This document shows, piece by piece, positions 23,463 through 34,378 of a DNA stretch of 64,000 nt. Position numbers and translations under genes: made by a program. Source of the stretch: Panulirus ornatus. Lineage: Eukaryota > Arthropoda > Malacostraca > Decapoda > Palinuridae. A model generated the notes under the pieces. It saw only the letters and a program-made list of their open reading frames with translations, did no database searches and was not told the DNA's origin. The stretch's first letter is position 1; each line of letters starts with the position of its first letter. The stretch is from contig NC_092250.1 in NCBI RefSeq assembly GCF_036320965.1, positions 14,105,100 to 14,169,099 of the forward strand. The letters run 5' to 3'.

Positions 23463-23544
23463 CCACGTAGCTCATTGGCTGTCCAGCCTCTTCCTTATAT
23501 ACCACCTTGTGAGGTGGTTTGACTTGTGGCTTAACTGCTACTAA

Positions 23545-24200
23545 TATGTAAGGTCCATCATACCGCCTGTTCCACCTGTTCCACTTCCATGTAAGATCCA
23601 TTATACTGTGTTCTACCTGTTCCACTTTCATGTAAGGTTCATCATACTGTCTGTTCCACCTGTTCCACTTCCATGTAAGGTCCATCATACTGTCTGTTCC
23701 ACCTCCATGTAAGATCCATCATACTGTCTGTTCCACCTCCAAGTAAGATCCATCATACTGTCTGTTCCACTTCCATGTAAGGTCCATCATAATATGTTCC
23801 ACCTGTTCCACTTCCATGTAAGGTCCAATCATACCGTCTGTTCCACCTGTTCCACTTCCATGTAAGGTCCATCATACTATGTTCCACCTGTTCCACTTCC
23901 ATGTAAGGTCCAATCACACTGTTTGTTCCACCTGTTCCACTACCATGTAAGGTCCCATCCCACTGTCTGTTTTACTTGTTCCACTTCCATGTAAGGTCCA
24001 TCATACTGTCTGTTCCACCTGTTCCACTTCCATGTAAGGTCCAATCATACTGTCTGCTTCACCTGTTCCACTTCCATGTAAGGTCCAATCATACTATCTG
24101 TTCCATCTGTACTCCTGTTCCAATATCATGTAAGGTCTATTATACTATCTATTCCACCTGTTCCACTACCATATATGATCCATCTATGCCATAGGTTCCA
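23545..24200. repeat. About 43-bp minisatellite
   Basis: About 15 units combining ctgttccacctgttccac, ttccatgtaaggtccatcat and act. Lengths vary from about 31 to 44 bp through loss of one ctgttccac half. Units diverge toward the right end. Confidence 0.93.
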
Positions 24201-24459
24201 CATGTACTGCCACAATGTAAGACCCATCACAGTATCTGTCCCACCTTAACCCTGTTAGGTCACGTCACATTACATGACCCGACTCCATCACCTCATAACC
24301 TGGACCTAATTCAAAACCCGGAGGTTATAAAATGTCACGAAGGAGACCCATTTTTTTTCTTTCTTTTTTTTTTGTAGCCTTCCTCATAGATCAGAGACGA
24401 GCAGGAATTACAATCATTTCCTTTTTTTTTGGAAAGGGGGAGGGAGGGGAGGAGGAGCC

Positions 24460-24680
24460 GCTACTCCATCCTATTTATAACCAAATGGGCCGCTACTCCC
24501 TCTTATTTATAACCAAATGGGCCGCTACTCCCTCTTATTTATAACCAAATGGGCCGCTACTCCCTCTTATTTATAACCAAATGGTCCGCTACTCCATCTT
24601 ATTTATAACCAAATGGGCCGCTACTCCCTCTTATTTATAACCAAATGGTCCGCTACTCCCTCTTATTTATAACCAAATGC
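24460..24680. repeat. 32-bp minisatellite
   Basis: About seven units of ccaaatgggccgctactccc then tcttatttataa. Step 32 bp (24481, 24513). The units are nearly identical. Confidence 0.95.
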
Positions 24681-24724
24681 TGACCAAACATTGATTTTGA
24701 TGAACCTTGGCCCAAAGATATTTA

Positions 24725-24728
<4 letters not shown>

Positions 24729-24757
<29 letters not shown>
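24729..24757. repeat. (GT)n microsatellite
   Basis: About 14 GT repeats. Confidence 0.95.
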
Positions 24758-24758
<1 letters not shown>

Positions 24759-25219
24759 AGGGGAACATCCTCTCTTGTCTCTTGTTTCTCTTCCTCGTAT
24801 CTCATTTCTTGTAACCATTTCACCCTCCCGCCCAATCTCCCGTTTTCACTGCTACATCTGCTGCCTTGATAAGCTTCCGTTTTCATTGATGCAGCTGATG
24901 CTTCGATGAGAAGAGATTACTTTTGATCATTTTATCTCTCTTAATTTCTATTTGATATCCTCCGGCTTCACACACAAGTGCAACTGTTGTCTTTCATCAT
25001 CTCCATAAAGCCAGGTTGAAGAGTTGTAGTTCTTATGGTCCTAATTGGTTAAATGTCTCCTGACACCACTTTTCTTTTCCCTCCTCTTCCTCCATTACCT
25101 TCCCGTCTTTCCAGGCGCGCGCGCGCGGGGGGAGGAGGAGGAGGAGGAGAAGTCATTAAGGAGGAAACGAAAATGGGGGAAGATGTTTTATGAACTCAAG
25201 GCTTTACAACTACGACTGA

Positions 25220-25222
<3 letters not shown>
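24758..25222. other. Unique spacer
   Basis: Contains gcgcgcgcgcg followed by a G run and (GAG)n near 25116-25150, a potential Z-DNA/purine-tract junction. No gene. Confidence 0.4.

Positions 25223-25311
<89 letters not shown>
25223..25311. repeat. (TC)n microsatellite
   Basis: About 44 uninterrupted CT repeats. Confidence 0.98.
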
Positions 25312-25316
<5 letters not shown>

Positions 25317-25444
25317 CCTGCTAATGTATTAAGTTTACATGTATTTATCTATTTATCTATCTATCCATTTTTGACGCCCGTTCCCTCCAAGAACTCCCAT
25401 CAAGGGGGTAACCACAGTAGACGAGTTTCTCGAAAAATGTCTGT

Positions 25445-25975
25445 CAGACATCTTGAGTGATAGCTCTCTCTTCCTCCAAACATCTTGAGTGATAGCTCTC
25501 TCTTCCTCTAAACATCTTGAGTGAATCTTCTCTCTTCCTCCAAATATCTTGAGTGATTCCTCTCTCTTCCTCTAAAAATCTTGAGTGAATCTTCTCTCTT
25601 CCTCCAAACATCTTGAGTGATTCCTCTCTCTTCCTCCAAATATCTTGAGTGATTCCTCTCTCTTCCTCCAAACATCTAGAGTGATAGCTCTCTCTTCCTC
25701 CAAATATCTTGAGTGATTCCTCTCTCTTCCTCCAAACATCTTGAGTGATAGCTCTCTCTTCCTCTAAACATCTTGAGTGAATCTTCTCTCTTCCTCCAAA
25801 CATCTTGAGTGATTCCGCTCTCTTCCTCCAAACATCTTGAGTGATAGCTCTCTCTCTCTCTCTCTCTCCTTGCAGACATCTTGAGTAATTCCTCTCTTTT
25901 CCTCCAAACATCTTGAGTGATAGCTCTCTCTCTCTCTCTCCTTGCAGACATCTTGAGTGATTCCTCCTACGGCCT
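25445..25975. repeat. 32-bp minisatellite
   Basis: About 16 units of catcttgagtgatagctctc then tcttcctccaaa (steps at 25449 and 25481). Two late units contain expanded (TC)n and ccttgcaga, showing microsatellite growth inside a unit. The 179-codon minus-strand frame is a repeat shadow. Confidence 0.95.
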
Positions 25976-26194
25976 GCAGACATCTTAGTTCGTTCCTCTC
26001 CCAGGCTGTAGCCGCGTTAACTGGACTGTGGATGAAGCAAGCGGGAGACGAGAAGTTAGCCAAAGAGTGAGTGACCCACCATCATTCATTGCTCTGGCTT
26101 CGAAGACCACGAAAAAAAATTGCCTAAAGGAAGTTGAGTGTTTATCCCGAAATCATCAGCCCAGCTTTCTTGAGAAGAAGAAGAAGAACAGATA

Positions 26195-26750
26195 GGGTGA
26201 CACTCTTAGCTGCCCCTCCACACACCTGCCTGAAGCTCCAAAAGGTGACGCTCCTAGCTGCCCCCCACACACCTGCCAGAAGCTCCAAAAGGTGGCATTC
26301 GTAGCTTCCCCCACACACCTGCCTGAAGCTCCAAAAGGTGACATACCTAGCTGCCCCCACACACCTGCCTGAAGCTCCAAAAGGTGACACTCCTAGCTGA
26401 CCCCACACACCTGCCTGAAGCTCCAAAAGGTGACGCTCCTAGCTGCCCCCACACACCTGCCTGAAGCTCCAAAAAGGTGACACTCTTAGCTGCCCCCACA
26501 CACCTGCCTGAAGCTCCAAAAAGGTGACACTCCTAGCTGCCTCCACACACCTGCCTGAACCTCCAAAAAGGTGACACACCTGGCTGCCCTCACACACCTG
26601 CCTGAAGCTCCAAAAGGTGACATTCCTAGCTGCCCCACACACCTGCCTGAAGCTCCAAAATGTTGACACACCTGGCTGCCCCCACACACCTGCTTGAAGC
26701 TCCAAAAAGGTGACACACCTGGCTGACCCCACACACCTGCCTGAAGCTGC
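26195..26750. repeat. About 45-bp minisatellite
   Basis: About 12 units of cacacctgcctgaagctcca then aaaggtgacactcctagctg then cccc, length 44-46 bp because of A and C run variation. Confidence 0.94.
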
Positions 26751-26759
26751 CAAATCTCG

Positions 26760-27675
26760 ATAAGCTACAAGATCCTTCGAGTCCAACATCCACCCTCCAC
26801 TCCACGACATGGGTGAGTTTCCCCTCATGGTTCTTTACCCTACCGACCTAATGGCCTCCTGTAGTCCCACATGATATTGACCCTGATCATCCATTTGTTA
26901 TTGTCCCTCATCTCGGCTCTTCCCTCCCTCCCACATTGCACAGGCCTTGCCCAGCCTCACTTGCTATTTTTCTCCATGCTACCCACACTGCTCCACTATC
27001 CACTGTGGCCCTACACAACACTGTGCAAATCTACATTTTCATGTCTTGCCTATCACTCTCATCTCAGTCACAAAATACCCTGCTCTGTGTTTGTGTAATC
27101 TTACCATCCAACATTACCATGATAAACAACGACAAAGAACAAAAAAAAAAACAAATTCTTCTTCGAGTCGCAATCATGTAAGATCTTTAAACGCAGCAGT
27201 ACCCACGAAGGCCATACGAAGTAACGCACGAATCCCGGTAGAACTGATCGTAGAATCCTCACACATACACTGGTCAACTCACGAATAACGCAGTCATTGC
27301 TTTGTACATAACAAGGCTTCAGTATGATGAAAGGCGATGATTTGTGGAACCACATCACGTACGCAACCTTATCATCCATCCCCCTCGCCTTTTACCATGA
27401 ATACATCAAAGGTTGGTGTTGGTAGATCCAATTTGGCCAAGGTTAGACTCGTTGACCAATGGGAAACTTTGTTTCTAGGGAAACTTTCGTTTAATACAGT
27501 CGTTGAACACAAGTGGTATTTTGGGACGGTAGTCAACGAGGTGTGCCCTGCATCTCTAGTTCTGATCCTAGTCGCAGACCTTAAATTATACCTAAAGTCC
27601 AGTGTTTGTCATGGGCTCTGGTGCAGCCATGAAATGGTATTGCCTAACAAAATTAATTTCAATGATAACCGTGTG
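26760..27675. other. Unique sequence
   Basis: No array or recognisable domain. Open frames of 75-140 codons, some running into the adjoining CT tract, show no family resemblance. Confidence 0.4.

Positions 27676-27678
<3 letters not shown>

Positions 27679-27745
<67 letters not shown>
27679..27745. repeat. (TC)n microsatellite
   Basis: About 33 CT repeats directly upstream of a LINE C-terminal relic. Confidence 0.97.
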
Positions 27746-27749
<4 letters not shown>

Positions 27750-27753
27750 CTCT

Positions 27754-27831
27754 GCCTGAGGTTAGTATAGAAACGTTCAAAAGAAGACTTGACCAATGGC
27801 TAAAGACAGTTCCAGATGAGCTTAAGATAGG
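27754..27831 (+). pseudogene. CR1/jockey-like LINE C-terminal relic
   Basis: The short frame reads LPEVSIETFKRRLDQWLKTV then PDELK. The pattern LPxxV...FKxxLDxWL...PDxL is the usual end of the RT polyprotein in CR1/jockey-type LINEs (family knowledge). It is flanked directly by (CT)n upstream and (TA)n 18 bp downstream; no other part of an element is visible. The size is too small to be certain. Confidence 0.5.
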
Positions 27832-27845
27832 CATTCATACATTGT

Positions 27846-27848
<3 letters not shown>

Positions 27849-27921
<73 letters not shown>
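27849..27921. repeat. (TA)n microsatellite
   Basis: About 36 uninterrupted TA repeats. Confidence 0.98.
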
Positions 27922-27923
<2 letters not shown>

Positions 27924-28313
27924 CCTACGATGAGAACACGTGACGATCACATAGAACTATGTTAGTGTAACATATGAACCTGTTCTACACATCAGCGACT
28001 CGTTTTACATCATCGTAATTGTACCAAAGCTGAATTGGTTGAGGTGACTTGAACGTGTCTTTCTGGGCTTTAATATTTCTTCGTTTTTCTGTGAAAATCT
28101 TTGGTTTTGGTGATCAACTTGGATTCACCAATAGTATTTCCATCGCTTGTGTCCTTATAGGATAATAAAGTATCATAATCGGTTGGTGTAGAGAACTGTA
28201 CAATGTGTCACGCCGCACTACTTTCACACGTATCCCTCCGCACTGTCACACAATCAGTCACACACACTCAGTAAATCAGTGGGTACCTTCCCGTTGTGGG
28301 ACGTATGGTTATG

Positions 28314-28394
28314 CCACATTGCTCCTCTATAATCACTCTGTTTATACTAAACAGTTCAAGACATTTTAACTTGACTTTCATCTACAAGGTCCAC
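28314..28394 (+). mobile_element. Probable 5' LTR remnant (3' part)
   Basis: cctctataatcactctg, then actaaacag..tcaag, then gactttcatctacaagg..ccaca resembles the block at 29577-29660 (cctctgtaatcactcc, gtaaacaatcgtgaac, gcctttcgtacacaata, gacaca). It ends in CA immediately before a primer-binding-site-like sequence. The left boundary is unresolved. Confidence 0.45.
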
Positions 28395-28409
28395 ATGGCG
28401 CAGTGATTG
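28395..28409 (+). promoter_or_regulatory. tRNA-Ser-type primer binding site
   Basis: TGGCGCAGT at 28395-28403 is complementary to the CCA-tailed 3' end of arthropod tRNA-Ser as used by 17.6/297-type gypsy elements; the following six bases are diverged. The complementarity is from memory of the tRNA. Confidence 0.5.
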
Positions 28410-29518
28410 GTATAGAGTGTGGGAAAGGCACGAAAACATTAGAGCACACACGTATATACCGACCGTTAGTGTTGACAGCTGCCCAGCCCAGCCCGCCATG
28501 GCGCGACCGTAGTTCTACACCACCACATATCACGCCATCCACGCTCTGTGCCTCACGCCAGGCCCTTCAAGACGTCCTGTAAGCAAGGCATCTGTGCAAC
28601 CGTGCCATGAACCAGCAAGCGAAGAGAAGAGTCAGGTGCTGAAGCCGCTACAGACGCCAGACCAGAGATATAACATCGCCGGATAGGGTGGGTGAGTTGC
28701 TAAACGAGGCAAGTAGCAGCTCGCAGCAGAGCAAGCTGCCACAGCCAGGTGAGTTAACCTGGTAGGTTCGTCTCTAGTCACAGTGATACCATTACTGCTG
28801 AGAGCAACCGATTTGACTAGGCAACACCTTCCCCCTGTGATACGCCAGCCACCATGGCTCTCTTCCAGCGTCTCGCCGCCCTGTGAAGTCAAGGAACTAC
28901 GACAGATGGTCCGCCAACCAGCGAGGACCCAGATAGAATACTTGTGGATTTGGCTTCAACGCTGAGATGCGAGCCGCGCTAGCGCATGCTATGTGTGTGC
29001 AAGAGGACGATTTACGCGTTGACGGTGGGCCAGGTTCGCCCCCCCCTACATCCGAGCACATCTCCAGCGGCAGTGTGGCGTGGCCTTGAGGAGTCAAGCT
29101 TTGAGGAAAGACGACAGCATGAAAGGGACTCGTTCGATGACTTTTGTCGACGGCTCCAAAGGAGCTGGGCCTGTGTGATGCGGAGGTGTATGAATCGTGT
29201 GTCTCGACGAGGAGCGAATGGTGACAGCGCACAGCGTCTGGAGTAAAGGAAGGATCAGCAGGTCAAGGAGCAACTCTTGGCTCTATTCACACCGCCAGCC
29301 CGTTCGTTCGGGGACTTTTTCCGGGAGGGGGAGTACCTGCTGCCACACATCGACTGGCTCTTGGATGGCCACATAGTCAGTTCGCGATCACGGGATTCGA
29401 AGAGGGTGCTCAGGTGACGGGGCATCAACCATGATGTGTCGTCGCCACAATAGAACCCCTCCACAAGTCGAGGCCAGCCCACGTCAGGCAAGTGAAATTA
29501 CTCGTGTGAAGACGGATT
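28404..29518 (+). pseudogene. Ty3/gypsy-like gag relic in an internally deleted LTR element
   Basis: The interior holds RVGELLNEASSSSQQSKLPQ (near 28690), then EERRQHERDSFDDFCRRLQ from 29103, then, after a +1 frame change, LCDAEVYESC (near 29171), then RKDQQVKEQLLALFTPP (near 29249). A 'RRQxERxSFDDF..LQ ... LCD ... VKEQLLAL' order is typical of arthropod gypsy-like Gag. No zinc knuckle, protease, RT or integrase is seen, and only about 1.1 kb separates the primer site from the polypurine tract, so pol is deleted. Frameshifts make it non-functional. Confidence 0.45.
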
Positions 29519-29532
29519 GAAGGGGGGGGCGG
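29519..29532 (+). promoter_or_regulatory. Polypurine tract of the LTR element
   Basis: A purine run gaaggggggggcgg lies just before the probable 3' LTR, where second-strand priming would be expected. Confidence 0.45.
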
Positions 29533-29576
29533 TAAACCAAAACAACCAGAGGGGTGGTTCGATGACGGCTCTCTGC

Positions 29577-29660
29577 ACACTGCACTGTTCCTCTGTAATC
29601 ACTCCATATAGTAAACAATCGTGAACTTGTTCCCGTGCCTTTCGTACACAATACAGAAGA
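29577..29660 (+). mobile_element. Probable 3' LTR remnant (3' part)
   Basis: Block resembling 28314-28394 in order and spacing, including cctctgtaatcactcc and ctttcgtacacaata. Divergence is clear, so the element is old. The start of the LTR, somewhere between 29533 and 29577, is not resolved. Confidence 0.4.
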
Positions 29661-29699
29661 CACACGATCTGTACGTCTTTCTGCTCCGACCACATTCAT

Positions 29700-30100
29700 T
29701 TCTGTTCTTTCCGCCCTCATGAATGGTTCGAACCGAATGGTCTCTTGTTCGACGTGTTACATTCGAGTCTCACAAGTACGCTTATTAAGTCTAGTGTGAA
29801 CCATGATTTACCACAGATGTGTTTTTGTTGTGTGTGATCATCGTTGAGCAGATAAAGGAGACATCTCTGTAGTGTCTCCCAGCCCTCCTGCTGGTGGTAG
29901 GAACCCATCCACACTGCCTCCTTCACTCCTCCCTTTTACCCACTCCCTCGCTGGCGGGAGGAGTAATAACTTCTCTCATATTAACTCGTCTGTGATTGTA
30001 CTCACGTATGCCCGACCTCACCTCACGTTTCTCCACAGGTATTCACGGTATTAAGACCAGCTGACTGATTGACTGACTCCCGATAATCCATCCATCAACG
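29700..30100. other. Unique spacer
   Basis: No array or gene seen. Confidence 0.4.
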
Positions 30101-30311
30101 ATAGTGGTATCCGGGCTGACGGTGATGGTACATCCAGGCTGACGGTGATGGTACATCCAGGCTGACGGTGATGGTACATTCAGGCTGACGGTGATGGTAC
30201 ATCCAGGCTGACGGTGATGGTACACCCAGGCTGACGGTGATGGTACATCCAGGCTGACGGGTGATGGTACATCCAGGCTGACGGTGATGGTACATCCAGG
30301 TTACAGGTACA

Positions 30312-30500
30312 TGCAATATTTCATACAAAAAAATTAATAGATAATTTTAGTTGTAAATATAAGATATTTTTATCATTTTAACTCTAAATTTCCAATAAAT
30401 TGTTTGATAAACATTTATTTCTAGTATTTTAGTTATTTTTTAAAAAAAGAAAATCTGCTGCTAATGTCGCGGCAGATAATTCTAATCAGTTAGTTTAAGC
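30312..30500. repeat. AT-rich spacer, copy 1
   Basis: Non-tandem AT-rich segment from caatatttcatac through gataattttagttgtaaat, gataaacatttatttcta and gtcgcggcagataattc to aagctgacgctgtaggtacg. Nearly identical to the segment at 31300-31487. Confidence 0.9.
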
Positions 30501-31299
30501 TGACGCTGTAGGTACGTCCAAGCTGACGGTGATGGTACCGTCCAAGCTGACGGTGATGGTACGTCCAGACTGACGGAGGTGCTGCGTCCAAGCTGACGGC
30601 GATGGTAGGTTCAAGCTGACGGTGATGGTACGTCCAAGCTGACGGTGATGGTACGTCCAAGCTGACGGTGATGGTACGTCCAGGCTGAGGGTACAGGTAA
30701 ATCTAGGTTGACGGTGATGGTACATCCGGCGTTGATGGTGATGGTACTTCTGGCGTCGAAGGTGATGGTACATCCGGCTTGGTGATGGTGCATCCCGCGT
30801 TGATGGTGATGGTGCATCCCGCGATGATAATGATGGTACATCCCGCGTTGATGGTGATGGTACATCCAGCGTTGACATTGATGGTACATCCGGCCTTGAT
30901 AGTGATGGTACATCCGGCTTGGTGATGGTACATCCCGCGTTGATGGTGATGGTACATCCCGCGTTGATGGTGATGGTACATCCCGCGTTGATGGTGATGG
31001 TATATCCTGCGTTGATGGTGATGGTACATCCCGCGTTGATGGTGATGGTACATCCCGCGTTGATGGTGATGGTACATCCAGGCTGAGGTTACAGGTACAT
31101 CCAGGCTGACGGTGCTGATACATCCATGCTGACGGTGATGGTACATCCCGGCTGACGGCGCTGATACATCCATGCTGACGGTGAGGGTACATCCATGCTG
31201 ACGGTGATGGTACATCCAGGCTGACGGCGCTGATAATCCATGCTGACGATGATGGTACATCCAGGCTGACGGTGATGGTACATCCAGGTTACAGGTACA

Positions 31300-31487
31300 T
31301 CCAATATTTCATACAAAAAAATTAGTAGATAATTTTAGTTGTAAATATAAGATAATTTTATCATTTTAACTCTAAATTTCCGATAAATTGTTTGATAAAC
31401 ATTTATTTCTAGAATTTTAGTTATCTTTTAAAAAAAGAAAATCTGCTGCTAATGTCGCGGCAGATAATTCTAATCAGTTAGTTTAAG
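31300..31487. repeat. AT-rich spacer, copy 2
   Basis: Second copy of the 30312-30500 spacer, offset about 988 bp (catacaaaa at 30322 and 31310), with only a handful of differences. Confidence 0.9.
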
Positions 31488-32474
31488 CTGACGCTGTAGG
31501 TACGCCCAAGCTGACGGTGATGGTACGTCCAAGCTGACGGTGATGGTACATCCAAGCTGACGGTGATGGTACGTCCAGGCTGATGGTGATGGTACGTCCA
31601 GGCTGACGGTGATGGTACGTCCAAGCTGACGGCGGTGCTACGTCCAGGCTGACGGTGATGGTACGTCCAGGCTGAGGGTACAGGTAAATCTAGGTTGACG
31701 GTGATGGTATATCCGACGTTGACAGTGATGGTACATCTGGCGTTGACGGTGATGGTACATCCTGCATTGACGGTGATGGTACATCCGGCGTTGATGGTGA
31801 TGGTACTTCTGGCGTCGAAGGTGATGGTACATCCCGCGTTGATGGTGATGGTACATCCAGCGTTGACATTGATGGTACATCCGGCCTTGATAGTGATGGT
31901 ACATCCGGCTTGGTGATGGTGCATCCCGCGTTGATGGTGATGGTATATCCTGCGTTGATGGTGATGGTACATCCAGGCTGAGGGTACAGGTACATCCAGG
32001 CTGACGGCGCTGATACATCCATGCTGACAGTGACGGTACATCCAGGCTGACGGCGCTGATACATCCATGCTGACGGTGACGGTACATCCATGCTGACGGT
32101 GATGGTACATCCATGCTGACGGCGACGGTACATCCAAGCTGACGGCGCTGATACATCCATGCTGACGGTGCTGATAGTATAGGTACGTCCAGGCTGACAC
32201 TGCTGGATCATCATGAAACACATCCACTCATGTCAGTTTCTCCACACATTATTTTTTTCTATCATCCTAAACTTAATGATTGTGTTCATATGCAAATTAT
32301 TCTCAAGGTACTGTCATTTAATTACTCATTATTTTCCTTTCTCATCTGTCTACTACATCATTACTTCGTAATTTACTTGATAAATCATGAATAAATAGCC
32401 TATTTTATCGTGACGACTTCAACGTCATTAATTCCCATTTATTTATTAAGTTATATTCCCGGTATACCGTCTTT

Positions 32475-32514
32475 CCCCCCCCCCCCTACTCCCCCCTCGC
32501 TCCTCATTATCATG

Positions 32515-32587
<73 letters not shown>

Positions 32588-32623
32588 CTCTCCTTTTGCT
32601 CTCACCCACCTCCCTCATTTCTC

Positions 32624-32706
<83 letters not shown>

Positions 32707-32740
32707 CTTTTGCTCTCTCACCCACCTCCCTCATTTCTCG

Positions 32741-32810
<70 letters not shown>

Positions 32811-32830
32811 ATCGCAGGGCCTCGCGCCCT
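32475..32830. repeat. C run and three (TC)n tracts in a 119-bp duplication
   Basis: A C run at 32475-32486, then (TC)n at 32519-32586, 32623-32704 and 32742-32808. The second and third are each preceded by ccttttgctct followed by cacccacctccctcatttct, so the tract plus its leader was duplicated with a step of about 119 bp. Confidence 0.95.
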
Positions 32831-33405
32831 CATCCCTCCTGTGGTCCAAGTCCCTTAAACCTCAACTCTCTCTCTCTCCTCGTTCGTAACTCCTCGTTAC
32901 CAGTCTTTGACCAGTCTGTGGGGTTAGTCCCCCGCTTACTCACATGCTTTGGTCTGTACCGAGCGATCCACATAGGCATGATTTCTACTACATATGAAGC
33001 AGCAGCTTATATCTCATATAACCGAGTCTGATCAATATATATTTGACTATCTCATTATTTCTCGCTTAATTCCTGTACATCATTCTCTTTTACAGGGGGG
33101 AAGAAAAGAAGCCTTACCAAAATTTTGAGCGAAATAGTGCTTAAGAAGAGTTGGCCAAGCGAGCAAAAAAGAGGCTCTGTGAATTAAGCTATAGGGGGAG
33201 CGTCTTCAGTACAAGTGATACTCGAGGGGGAGGCTTCGAGTTCCATGTGAAATTTGGGAATGAGGAGCGACCTGTTGATGTGTGAGTATGGCTCATACAT
33301 GATGAATATCGTGAGCAGTGTGTGTGTGTGATTGTGCTACAGGGGAGAGAGTAGTGCTACCCCGTCTCTTCTTCACTTTGGACAAGTGTCTTTAATCCTG
33401 TGTCT
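32831..33405. other. Unique spacer
   Basis: No array or gene seen. Confidence 0.4.
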
Positions 33406-33410
33406 GTATA

Positions 33411-33435
33411 CACACACACACACACACACACACAC
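33411..33435. repeat. (AC)n tract at SINE tail
   Basis: About 12 CA repeats adjoining the 3' end of the minus-strand SINE. Confidence 0.95.
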
Positions 33436-33582
33436 GCCCCAGCCGAGGCCAGATACCCATTTTCTCTGTTATCCCTGAGGGGCAGGATGAACACTTGGGT
33501 TGGGTCTAAGCCCACTGCCATACCCAAGATTCGAACCCATACGCGTCCAATCACAAACTCGAACTACCACACCCTTGACGCC
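33436..33582 (-). mobile_element. tRNA-derived SINE (minus strand)
   Basis: Read on the minus strand it has a pol III B box (ggttcgaatc, complement of 33528-33537), then tggcagtgggc, then gtgttcatcctgcccctcag, then aaaatgggtatctggc (complement of 33448-33463). The same elements in the same order occur on the plus strand at 44600-44728. It ends in (GT)n on its own strand and is preceded by another (AC)n. The A box is weak. Confidence 0.7.
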
Positions 33583-33600
33583 CGTGTGTGTGTGTGTGTG
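33583..33600. repeat. (GT)n microsatellite
   Basis: About 9 GT repeats at the 5' side of the SINE. Confidence 0.9.
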
Positions 33601-34064
33601 ATTACTATTTTTTTGTGTTACAGGGAATGAGGTTTTTTTTTTTTGACAATTGTGCTGTATCGTCTCATAGCTTTGTATGATATGTTTACGTGCTGTACCT
33701 TGGTTTTGATTGGGTGTACAAGCGCATCGTAGCCTAGGCTCCCTTTTACACCAATATAGAGCAAAGTATACTGCTTTTGGAAGGTATTTTCTTCAACAGA
33801 GGGTGATGTAAACATATTCTACGAGAAATAAGTGATAATGTTTAATGCGCATGGGGGAAAATAATGCTTTAGGTTTTGACATCAAAAAGTTGTAGCATTC
33901 AATGTTTATTTAAGAATTTGTTCTACTAAGGGTGAAAGTACATTTAACCTGACCAGGATGTTTCGCAAGCTTTGTGCAAAGGTATATAGTGACTCTCATC
34001 ATATTTGCACTATGGAATATATGAACTGTTGACTTCGTACTTGATAATCATATGTATGACGATA

Positions 34065-34300
34065 GTTTTCATTATTGTCGCTCAAAATGTGCTTCCACCA
34101 TCCAAAATGTCTGCAAGGGACTTTGACAATTATCATTTCTAAATGGCAATTCTCTGACCGAAATTTTGAGTGCTTGTTTAATGTACATATTACAAGGAAA
34201 ACTGTAGTTAATTGGCATCATTACTGGAATGATGTTGTTACTCGTCTTGCCTCATATACAACCCCACCTTGCCTTTGTTTTGAGCAGAGCAAGCGTTAGT
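34065..34300 (+). pseudogene. Possible ISXO2/Merlin-like transposase fragment
   Basis: A 74-codon frame without a good ATG reads FECLFNVHITRKTVVNWHHY then WNDVVTRLAS. The phrase (S/T)xxTVVxWxxxxxxV resembles the segment just before the DDE domain in ISXO2-type (Merlin) transposases. There is no C-terminal catalytic region, so at best it is a remnant. Based on one motif only. Confidence 0.25.
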
Positions 34301-34378
34301 ATTCGTAGAATTACTCTAGCTGTGTACATTGCACACGTAAGATTTCTATAAGGTACCAGTAGAGTGGTATCACAGATG

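Larger units (their letters stand above)
30100..32195. repeat. 23/24-bp minisatellite duplicated as a block of about 988 bp
   Basis: More than 70 units of ggctgacggtgatggtacat plus cca (23 bp) or cgcgttgatggtgatggtac plus atcc (24 bp), in subarrays of distinct variants (cggcgctgatacatccatg, aagctgacggtgatggtacg). Two near-identical AT-rich spacers of about 185 bp interrupt it. Every long open frame here, up to 249 codons on the minus strand, is repeat-derived. Confidence 0.95.

Noticed and set aside
25444..26828. Minus-strand frames of 91-179 codons
   Set aside because: Shadows of the 32-bp and 45-bp arrays.
30043..32227. Several minus-strand frames of 120-249 codons with MYHHRQPGCT-type repeats
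   Set aside because: Generated by the 23/24-bp array in all phases.
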